A DNA stretch of 64,000 bases from Caenorhabditis remanei. Lineage: Eukaryota; Nematoda; Chromadorea; Rhabditida; Rhabditidae. The stretch covers positions 18,412,587-18,476,586 of the forward strand of contig NC_071333.1 of the NCBI RefSeq assembly GCF_010183535.1. Direction: 5' to 3'. The position numbers were made by a program, and so were the translations under genes. Each line of letters starts with the position of its first letter. The stretch's first letter is position 1. The notes under the pieces are model-generated. The model ran no database searches. It had not been told where the DNA came from and saw only the letters and a program-made list of their open reading frames with translations. Shown here piece after piece: positions 54,676 to 64,000 of the stretch.

Positions 54676-55639
54676 AGGAGAAAAGAAGGATGGGGTACTA
54701 GACCAAACGGTTATGAACTTTGGTGTTGTAAGTCTTACAAGAATCGATAGGTGTTATTTTTTTTGCTAAAATATTTCTGAGACTATAATCTGGTAGAAAC
54801 ATACTAAATATCTTCAAGCACCTGACAGTTGGTGATGTGATAAGGCATTGAATAACAAAATAACAAAACTTAATGTTAGATCAAAAAAATAAAGAAAAAA
54901 GTAGAGGAGAAAAAAAACTGAAACCCCAAATTTTCTTTTTCCCACCGTCCCCGCCCGCTAGCCTGCTAGTGTATATAAAACTTCCAGTAAGCTCACTACC
55001 ACCACATATGGGGCGGAGCTAGAAGCAACAACCGAGCCCTTAGGTCGTCAGGGGCGTGGCTTAAGAGCAAACGGAAAAGAGCACAAAAGAGAAAAAACGA
55101 AGCCGATTTCCAGACTTCTGGTTCTAATTTCGTAATTTCGCTTACGAAGATTTTTGTGCCCCGTTGTGCATGACATTGAAAAATGGCATAGCGGATAGAT
55201 TGATGGAGGGTTTGGGCAATGCTCTGAGATAATTGGACAAAAAAATAGGGAATGAAGAAAGGGGGTATGGAATGAGAGAAAATAAAAAAAGAACGAATCA
55301 CAACAATGTCGTCAATGGAAAGGTTTTATGAGCCGCGGAGGAGGAGAAAATCAAAGAAGAATTGGGAAAATTGAAGGAAAGAAAAAAAAATTGACACAGA
55401 AAAGAACGTAGAAATGAATGAAGAGCAAGTGGCCCAAAGGAAGGTTGACCTTCGAGTTCCTCCAAATTAATGGCTCTTGAGGTAAAGAGAGAGAAGAAGA
55501 GAAATCATTTTATCACGCGGGAACAGTTGATCAAATCGAATGGGAAGTTTTGATAGACGACGTCACAGGTATTGTTGATGTTTCTACAAACACAAGGTGA
55601 TCAAAGATATAATTCGGATTCTGAGAGGGCAACATCAGA

Positions 55640-55865
55640 ATTTTTCACTACCCGGGGTTCGAAATTCAAAAAATGTTAAAACTAATTTTTTTTTTTCGAA
55701 AATGTCGGATTTTTTACTTTACTTCATCAAAAGTCGTTTATGCATCAAGAAATAGCATTTAATGATAGCTTTTGAAAAGTTCAAAAAGATGGCAAAGAAA
55801 TATATATCTTATCTTTAGCCCCTGCCAACCGAGCCGGGCCTGTCCGGGCAGAAATTAGACATATG
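55640..55865. repeat. GGCCCGG-type element, copy 7
   Basis: Starts ACCCGGGGTTCG, ends GAGCCGGGCCTGTCCGGGCAG followed by ACATATG. Diverged member of the family. Confidence 0.45.
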
Positions 55866-58641
55866 TATATCTATAGTACTCTTTTAGTTTACTGGACTAG
55901 TCCTCAACTTGATACTTCAAATTCAGAAAAAAACTGACAAGGGGAACAACGCTAATTTTTTTTTTCATTTAGGAACGACAGGGGGCTCTTCTTTCTTCAC
56001 AGCTTTTTTACCGGTTTGTGTTGCTTTGCTCTCTCGGTCTCTATCCTATCAATACATGTGTATGTCTCTTCTGTGCTCATCAGTTATTTTTCGGACCGCG
56101 GGCTCCCTGCGTCCCGGGGCGGAAGTGTCTGCCCGCCGTCGCCGACGAACTCGGGCACAAGAGTGGCAGGTTTTCTTGATTCTCCCTCTTTTTTCTAGAA
56201 ACTCGATACTTTACTAATGTGCAAAGACCAGAGGAGGATCCCGTCGGTGTAAGGAAAGTCAAGAACAATTTTTAGCTTTGTGCGTGCTTGTGTTGAAAGT
56301 TTCGAATGTTTCGAAGGAGTTTGATTACATGCACCAAGATACATCACGAAGAGCCTAGATTTAATGGTCCTAGCGTTAGGAGGGTATTGTGTCCCGGTTA
56401 CAGTAGGCACAAGCAATTTTATAAGTCAAAATGGCATTTGAAGTTCAAATAACTGAACGATGTCACAAACATTTTTTCTCTAGGTACTGTACTCAAGATT
56501 CTACTCTGTTCCCCCAATTTTTGTTCTAGCTACAGTATACCCTATGGTCACCCTTCTCAAAACTAAATGTCTTAATTAAAGTACACAGAATTGGAATAAA
56601 TGGAAGAAATGTAGAATAATAAAAATTTAGCCGAAGAAAAAAGGGAAGACGGATGAGAAGGTACTTTGATGACGTCGGGTTAAAAGCTCTCTCATCCCAC
56701 TTCTTTATCCAACCATAAAATGGTTCTTCTTCTTCTTCATTTTGGAAGAATTCACTGAAAGTAGTCCGGGTTGATGGGATGTATGACATTTCGGAGAGCC
56801 CGTGGGTGTACTAATGGAAAATTTGGGGAATTGGAAAAGAAAAGAAAAGACACGGTCGTTTATGTGCAGAATTTGCAAGGTCTTAAGGCGGAGATCAACG
56901 GTGACCTTGTTTGGGAAAGACAGAAAATTGATAATAAAGAAACTTTTTTTATTTTCTTCAAGCCAACCAGACCCAAAGTGAAAAAACCAAGAGTTTCAAG
57001 GGACGAATGAAAAAAGTGGAAATTCTGCGAGTGAGCATTTCTGGGCGGGGCCTTCCCTTACCAACTCGGGTGAAGTAATTATCTAGTCTGTATTTAAACA
57101 TTCGTAAACATGATAATTTGAACAAAATTATAGTTCTACCTCAAAAAATGTTTGTCAAAAATAGAGAAAGTTGTACAGCTTGACGTCAAAGGTTTCGGAG
57201 TTTCTGATCGAATTTCTTCGATCTGGTAAAGTTTAGCCTAAAGAAATATAATTGCGGTATTGAGTTGAACTACGGTATGGGAGTTTTGTCTGTGTTCAGT
57301 TACTGATCAAAATGTGTCTGTAGCTTGTGCGGTCCCACCTGACGTAGTTGACATCGTGTTTTGTTGAATGAAAAAAATAATTAGCCGAATGTGAGAAAAA
57401 TACAAATCTGAGAGTTTGTGAGAAATATGTAAACGGCGTACGTGACATTTCGGTGGGATTTGCTTTTTTGGTAATGGGAAAAAATTAGTTCTGAAAACTT
57501 GGTAGTTTTGAAATCAATAGGTTCAGTGCTTCAATTATTCAAAATTTCAAAAGGTCAGGTCATAGAATAATTTCCTGACTAGACTGGGTGGGTTGTTGGT
57601 TGATATATCGAAAACTGATAACTCATTCACGACTCAAAGTACCAGGTCAACTTTAAAATTTTAATGAAGTTCACAAGATATCAGAGCACGCAACACCTAA
57701 AAAAAATCAAGAGAAAAACCTTGTCCCAACATTCAGTCCATTCTTTTCTTCCGGGATTATTTTTAGACACACAGTGAGTGAAAATGAGTTCTGCTCGCAT
57801 TTTCCTATTCTTTCTTTTTTTGCCACTCTTTCAAGTTCGGCACGGAATCAACAGGGGTCCTTGGGAAGGGAAGGTCTAGGAGGAGGTAGAAGAAGAGGGT
57901 CTTGTCCAATTTGAGGGCTTCCGGCAATTTGTGATACTTGTGGATAGAAAAAATAGAAAAAGTCCCCGCCAGCGGAAAATTGTTGGAAAGTCTTGAAAGA
58001 ATCTGCGAATTCAATGGAAATGCCACCTCTATTCATTGGTTTGCAACGCAAAAAAAAACTCCCGGGTACTCCTTCCAGTATTCCCACTCTTTTTATTGCT
58101 TAGATAATAGAACCTCTTTTTTTTGGGAAAAGAAAAAGAGGAATCGGAAATTGGTGAAGACCGTTGTGACGTCATCACACCAGCCACTTAGCAACTTTGA
58201 GGATGTGGATGAGATCTAAAAAAATCTGAAGAAAATGGGGAAACGGAGAAAAGTGAAGAAAATATTGAAAAGTATTGATGAGAAAGGAAAAACAGCACAT
58301 TATAAATTGAGGTTCCTCTGTGCTGTTATTTGGGTTAAATATAACTTCTTGGCAGCTGACATTAAACGGGTCCCCGGCAAAAGAGAGAAAAAGAAGAAAA
58401 AAGGGGATGAGAACAGATTTCAACAGACGGATAGGATAGACTCATTGACACACGTTTAACAGATACACACACAAACTTCATAGAGCTATTATCAATCGTC
58501 TCTTCCACGTCTTGTCAAAACTTGAGAATATACTTTTTTGCACCAAAAAGTTTGTATGTAGAATTTGGTATATAAAAAACTAGTTTTCTTCTAAAAAAAC
58601 TTATTTTGTGTTTTTACATTATTTGCAAAATATATATATAT

Positions 58642-58985
58642 CATACTTGTCAAAAATCGGGCCGGCCCGGCTCGACCCGTCGGCCCGTCGCCCGGATTCA
58701 AAAATGTGTACTCATTTTGTAACACAATTTTCTGAAATTTTTTCAAAAATTTAGAGTGAAAATGCTTAAATTATCATACATATTTACCTTTTTATTGAAT
58801 TTTGAAGTTTTATTCAAAAACTGTTTTTTTCAAAAAATTTCCAAAAAAAAACATCAAAATTTCCAAAAAAACATCAAATTTTCAAAAATGTTTCAAAAAC
58901 TGTTTCAAAACAAGCCGAGCGGGCCGGGCCGGGCCGAGATTTTTCCTGATTTTGGCCCGGCCCGGCCCGGCCCGTGACAAGTATG
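58642..58985. mobile_element. GGCCCGG inverted-repeat element, best-preserved copy (8)
   Basis: 344 bp with exact 11-bp ends CATACTTGTCA (58,642) and TGACAAGTATG (ending 58,985), each followed inward by GGCCCGG repeats. The interior is AT-rich with no coding frame. It is inserted into an AT dinucleotide run. Confidence 0.8.
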
Positions 58986-60791
58986 ATATATATGGCCTAA
59001 ACACTAGGAAGTAGGTTGTCTGTAACGATGCGTTCAAATTTGCCAGAAAATTGCCAGTGATTTTTTCTTCTAGTTTTAAGGGGACCACAATAGTTTAGGT
59101 ACCGAATTATAAATCTCTTTCAAATCTCAGTTCATACTAACACGAGCTTCATAGTCTAACCCAGAGAATTTATTTTTTTTGAGTCACCTGACATTTTCAT
59201 TATTCTCATCATATCTGATGAAACAGTAAACATGATTGCGGAAGTTTAGTCACTTTCCTTTTCCACAAGACGAATTCGCGTAAATAGTAATTTGCATTTT
59301 TGAATAGGTTTGTTAGGAACAAAATCACGCGAAAATGACTAATTAGAGGTGTGACGTATCGTTTTCGTTGTTTTTCACACAAAGTCTTTTTTTCTTTCAG
59401 TTTTGATATATGGAAGATGAGTGACGAGACGAATGATGTATTGAAATGTCTGAAGAGGAGTACGGTAGCCAGACCACATTTGGTTACTACAGGCAACACA
59501 ATACTTTGAATATAGAAACCACAGAAAAGGGAAAAGGGAGAAAATCTCATGACAGAAATTCGTAAAAACAAGAAAAAAGAGCAAATTTCAAATAACTAAG
59601 GATTAGATTCATGTATAGTGGGAGAGACATGGATACACTTAGTAACGGGATTTATGGGAATCTGAAAAAAGACAACAAGTCGAAAGGAAAGGTAGAAAAT
59701 TTCTTTAGGGGATTAGCATAATGGGCATTTGTATCAAATAAAAGTTAAGCTGTACAATTTTGTCTTTAGGTAAAAACAATAAAGTGAATTTGACCAGTTG
59801 AACTCCAGCCCCCCTACTACCTTCCTAAAGTCCAAAAAAGAAAAAAAGAGAAAAAAAACTATTTTTAGAAGACACTAATAAACATTTCACGAGAACGCTC
59901 CAGTGCACAAAGACTAAAATAGCAAAGCATAGTTGCAGCGAAGAAGTCAAAAGTTTCAAAAAATAGTTTTGACTGTCCAAACCGATGTTCAAGCTTCTAG
60001 AATCAATGGACAAATATAATGTTCAAAAAACGGATGACTTGGCAAAAGAAACGAAAGAAAAAGAGAAACCGGAATGAAGAATGACCGGATTATTCAGTTT
60101 GATTTGTTGTTTTTCCTTCAATGGTCCCGTAATTCCTTTTTACTGGCTCCTATTGTCCAAACCAAGTGGAACGTGCATACTTTCTGAATTACTTTTACTT
60201 TTCTATGATTTCCTGGAACTAAAACCAAAACTAAACCTGAGAACAGAGTTGATGACGCAAAAGATCGAGAATCAAGGGGGAAGCTATTTAAAATATCCGA
60301 AAAAAGGGAAAGAAACGGATTGTTTCATCGAAAATTGTTCTTTTCCGATCCACCCAAGCGTTTTTTGTCCCATCCTGCAACGACAGAATATAATATTGCA
60401 GCATGGTTGAATGAATAATATTGGTTTTTTGATAGCTTCTCGGGAAGTAAATTTTTGGTTTTCCTTAGGGAACGGAACGGAAGATGTTTATCAGGATCCA
60501 ATTTTTTTGTATCTAATGTAATACATATATGAATAGTGGTGTAATTGAGAGGAACTTGTTTGCCATAACAAAGTTTGAGTTTTTGATTTGATTCCTTACT
60601 GAAGGGAACGTCTGCAGTCGAATATTTTGTAGTGTTGAACTTTTCCCTTTTGGAATAAGTTATATGTATTAATATTACAAACAAACGTTAGTCGAAAAAT
60701 TTCATTGAAATTACACATAGAATCATAATGTTATGATAACATTCAAATCAAAAAATTAATTATATATATACAAGCCTACAATGCTCCACAT

Positions 60792-61552
60792 TTAAAGTTC
60801 TGTGCAGAATTCGAGACCTTTGTAGATGTCGGTTGGTGGAGTGGTACCGGGCTGGAAATAATTCTTGCGCTTTTTAAAACAACTCACGGGTTAAGGTGTT
60901 AATTACCGTAACAGCAGCAAGTTTTTTGGCAAAATCAGTCAGTTTTCCTTTTTCCTTTTCCTCCAACTCACGAGCGAAAACATTGCCAATGTAGACTTTA
61001 TTGTTCTGAAAAATAATTGAAAACTTTTTTTTCTATTTTGATATTGCAGATTATAAACTAACCTGAACCGTACAAGCACCAAAAATATACATAGTAGTAT
61101 CTGCGCCAGTGCAGAATGATGGAAGAGTTGGTCGGATTGGCATTGGGGGTACTGTAGCATTCTTTGCCTCGTTCTCCTCAGCCTTATCGAATGCTTCGTT
61201 GATTTTCTGAAATTTTTCAGGTTCAGTTTTAGCTTCAGGGGTTGAAAACTACAAACAGTGTTAAAAAGATGAAGTTCCTTCTTGTATTTCTTGAATGCGT
61301 CTACTTCTTCTTTCTTCAATTGTCGGATAAGGTTTCCTTGTGAGAAAAGCAAGTTTTTCTGAAAAATGAAACAATTTTTTAAAAATTTTAAAAATTTTAA
61401 GCCAGTACCGTGACAATGCATGCAGAACTCCCACCATTGTTGTAGTTGAAAGGGAGGACAAATGGAGCAAGGATTGCTAAACTGGCAAGTAATCTAAAAA
61501 CAGAAATAGAAATTTAATGCTTTGGCTATGTTGAGAAAAGCTACCTGATCAT
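60792..61552 (-). CDS. secreted pepsin-inhibitor-3-like protein
   Basis: Exons 61552-61545, 61493-61409, 61358-61257, 61206-61063, 61005-60907 and 60851-60792 encode 165 residues. The first coding exon is only 8 nt. A signal peptide (LLASLAILAPFVLP) is followed by two units of the nematode pepsin-inhibitor-3 (aspin) type. Unit 1 has ACIVTKNLLFSQGNLIRQL and ends at PPMPIRPTLPSFC; unit 2 has GACTVQNNKVYIGNVFAREL and ends near GLEFC. The Ascaris relative PI-3 blocks pepsin-like aspartic proteases. Cys positions in each unit (CxVxxxxxx...SFC) agree with the family. Residue-level inhibition cannot be judged. All exon phases agree. Confidence 0.8.
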
Positions 61553-62301
61553 TTCGAATAAAGAGAAGAATACAAAAATACGGTCGGTCACCACAAACCG
61601 TTTTTCCACTCGCCGCTTTATACCTGTCGACACTCAAAAAGCAGTGTGGGCGGAGTTGAGAAAATGTTTCGAAATAAATTTCTCTTTCATTGTTCAGAAA
61701 CTGCCTGCATAACGGATTGATGGTTTTAATCCGAGCGTTATGTCCACCGACCTCCCAAGAGTACACAAACAATCAAAGAGTGTCCGAGAAAAGAAAGAAA
61801 AGGAGGCACACGAGTAATCTTCTCTTTTTCTCCATCGGCTACCTGAAGAGCATCGGGCAAAACACGGAGAGCACAGAAAAAATAGGTGAGCCGACTCGAT
61901 GATAGAGAAAAAAACAGTACGATGATGGGGGCTTGTTGATGACCGTGTTTGCTAAGGTTTCGTGTATTTTCTTCAAGAAAAAAGGGAAACAGGCTTTTGT
62001 TTGTAGAAAGCGGTTTCTGAAAAACGTTCTGTACAAAATATCAAGCTGGATAGAAATTTATTGATATCAAATACTCAAAAATGAAATAAAATGGGAAAGA
62101 TATGAAAAAAAGGAGAGCATAATGTTAATTTTTAGATCATTTTGTGTCTTGGGTTTTTGAGTGGGGGGAGGTTCACAGGGTTTTGGGTTTTAAACTTCAA
62201 AAAAGTAATTAAAAATTTCAAATAATATAAAACTGAAAACTGATAGAGGAAAGATTGGTGAATAATACCCATTTCAAATTTTTGAAAAAAATAATACTAT
62301 T
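61553..62301. other. upstream region of the pepsin-inhibitor-like gene
   Basis: Contains the promoter of the gene at 60.8-61.5 kb on its left and the 3' UTR of the Cys-rich gene on its right. No gene or repeat recognised. Confidence 0.45.
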
Positions 62302-63651
62302 TTAAAAAAGAAACGCAAAAGATGAAAGAACAAAAAAGATTGAAAGAGTGATGGCGAATTGTTTGTAATTGGATCCATATCCATGTACTAATCGTGCGTC
62401 CTTCCATTCGTCCCATGCCAATGTATCTTGATCTGGTGACGTCGGCTCCAATTGGTCACAATTGATACCACATTGCACGTCGAATCGCAATCTTTCGCAT
62501 AGACATCTTGTTACGAGGGACTGGAGCAAAAAGTTTGGTATGAATTAGAAAGTATTAGTTGATCACTCACATGGTAGCAATTAGCGTGATGGAGAGAGTA
62601 CATTTCAGAGAGTGTAGATCTAACGACTAAGCACTCTCGCTCTTTGTCCGTCTCATCATACATCAGTAGTTTCTTTGAGGTGTCCATTTTAATTCTGGAA
62701 AGTGAATAGTTAGGGGAGACATTGTGGGCAGAGAGGGACCGACTGACTTGCAAAATATCGGCCCATCCCTTATCAGCATGTTGAGCCGTAGTCAAAAAAA
62801 TGTGCACATTTTTAAAAAAAATTCAAAACTAGTCAAAAATCCTATGTACGCTTACGTTTTAATCAATAATTGAAAAAAGTTTTGAAAAAAATCGAAAAAT
62901 TCAACATTTCAATTTTTTGTACGGTGACCCGGATTCTCAAATCTGCCCGGCCCTTCCCGTTGCAAGTCTGGGGACCAAGACTCGGAAGTTTACCAAGTGT
63001 TTACCTTAATAACCTATGACGATCATATTGTGGGTAGCCTGCCAGTGGTTTCATCTGTTCTTCACATTGAGCCATAATATTGTGTACATGATCGCTGGAA
63101 CAGTTTTTGCTCCGACTCAGAGAGCATTGAGTTTGCAGATAGCCAAGTGCAGATATCAGTTGTACTGGAGAAGGGAAGGATTGCGCGGGTGCACCGAGAA
63201 TAGGGAGGGTCTGAAAGGAAACTTCTTAAGAATTGCTGTCGGTACTGGAAATTCGTACCCCTTCCGCCTTTTGTTTCTTTGATGAGTGACAACTACTCAA
63301 CGCCTGCTTATAACCAATAGCTCCGACTCTTGCAACAGACCCTGCATCACATTTCCCAACTCTTGCTTCGAAACATTCGTCAAGAAACTGAAATAGAAAA
63401 AATTGTTTCTAATGAATCTAAAAATACTTCGCAAAGTACATAGAGAAACTAATGTAAGTCGGATTAAAAAATTCAGGAAATGATGGTGTTGCAAGGGCAA
63501 AAACACACAAACACGCTTGGTGTCTTCCTGGAAACTCACCGTGTAATGGACACACCGGAAGGAGATCTCACGTTGTTGACACACTTCGGATATCATGCCA
63601 AACAGCTCTGCAAAACAGCTTACTGCAACTGTGGAGTTGCACTTTGCATTT
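62302..63651 (-). CDS. Cys-rich, probably GPI-anchored protein (5' end outside window)
   Basis: Five exons are visible: 63651-63540, 63387-63259, 63210-63005, 62694-62571 and 62520-62302, about 263 codons, entered in mid-codon so at least one more exon lies to the right. The visible protein has many spaced Cys (NAKCNSTVAVSCFAELF; FLDECFEARVGKCDAG; QTQCSLSRSKNC; ERECLVVRS; TRCLCERLRFDVQCGINC) and ends in a hydrophobic tail (FAITLSIFFVLSSFAFLF), as in GPI-anchor precursors. This suggests an extracellular, membrane-tethered protein. I do not recognise the family. The 48-bp intron between 63,258 and 63,211 was chosen because only it keeps the frame open. Confidence 0.7.
62750..62975. repeat. GGCCCGG-type element in an intron, copy 9
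   Basis: Inside the intron 62,695-63,004 of the Cys-rich gene. One end is GCAAAATATCGGCCCATCC and the other CCCGGCCCTTCCCGTTGCAAGTCTGG, matching the ends of copy 6. Confidence 0.65.
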
Positions 63652-63679
63652 CTGAAAAAAGAAAGGAACTGATGATTGA

Positions 63680-64000
63680 TGACAAAAGGTTATCAACTTT
63701 GACTGTTTTCAGTGGAAAATGACAAACTTTGACAGTGTATTTCGATGACAACTAATTATCCGACAAATTTTATTTTCTATGGGTTGGACAGAGTCAAAAT
63801 AGAACATCATTTTTGAAGTTGACTATTTTTTGTACAAGCACTCTCTTACAAGTTACAGGTTATCAAAGCCATTTTTCTCTGAAATCGACTATTTTTAGTA
63901 CATATTAGCGAAATTTTGGAGCTTTTCACTTTTACTGCTTATAACTTTCAAGATAGTGTCACTGCAAAAAATGATCAGCAATAAAAATGATTTGCTCTTT
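63680..64000. mobile_element. relative of the 9,895 TA-type element, cut by the window edge
   Basis: Shares GTTTTCAGTGGAAAATGAC, GACAAATTTTATTTT, GGTTGGACAGAG and ATAACTTTCAAGATAGTGTC in the same order as 9,895-10,200. Its right half is beyond the window. Confidence 0.7.

Larger units (their letters stand above)
54074..60791. other. 6.7-kb gene-free interval
   Basis: Contains a perfect hairpin at 54,628-54,675, GGCCCGG elements at 55,640-55,865 and 58,642-58,985, a local GC-rich patch at 56,090-56,165, and purine-rich DNA. Several 80-120 codon frames exist (55,909 plus, 57,938 plus, 59,571 minus), but none has consistent splice sites or recognisable protein. The left end should hold the globin promoter. 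Confidence 0.45.

Noticed and set aside
56090..56165. local GC-rich patch as a possible exon
   Set aside because: No frame with flanking splice sites joins to anything else; could be a regulatory patch, but nothing supports it.

Overview
The window is nuclear DNA of a Caenorhabditis nematode, almost certainly C. elegans chromosome X. It is AT-rich, with short introns ending in TTTTCAG, genes on both strands, and many small palindromic repeats in introns and intergenic DNA. The gene content also fits: cdk-4 beside pab-2, then acr-12, cah-4 and odr-1 in a row, which I recall as the F18H3/R01E6 cosmid region. That identification is from memory and was not searched. All gene models were built by hand from reading frame and splice sites.

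Layout: 1-11,155 is gene-poor. It holds a 2.1-kb palindrome, two smaller repeats and a few doubtful exons. From 11 to 27 kb lie a secreted two-DM13-domain protein (+), a cuticle collagen (-) convergent with it, a tRNA-Pro (-), an insulin-like peptide (+), the CDK4/6 kinase cdk-4 (-), a SPRYD7-like SPRY protein (+), a tandemly duplicated noncoding unit, and the poly(A)-binding protein pab-2 (-).

From 30 to 49.5 kb lie a coiled-coil protein resembling Bfr1 (+), the acetylcholine-receptor alpha subunit acr-12 (+), a secreted His/Tyr-rich repeat protein (+), the carbonic anhydrase cah-4 with two alternative first exons (+), and the receptor guanylyl cyclase odr-1 (-).

From 51 to 64 kb lie an N-myristoylated neuronal-type globin (-), a 6.7-kb gene-free interval, a secreted pepsin-inhibitor-3-like protein (-), and the 3' part of a gene for a Cys-rich, probably GPI-anchored protein (-) that runs off the right edge.

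The genes do not form a pathway or an operon. Several are neuronal or signalling genes (odr-1, acr-12, the insulin-like peptide, the globin), but each appears to have its own promoter. The least explained signals are structural: the 2.1-kb palindrome and its two short relatives, a dispersed GGCCCGG-ended element family with about nine copies, a TA-flanked inverted-repeat element with a relative at the right edge, the 0.4-kb tandem duplication near 22 kb, and several perfect or near-perfect hairpins. I saw no convincing new multi-gene system.
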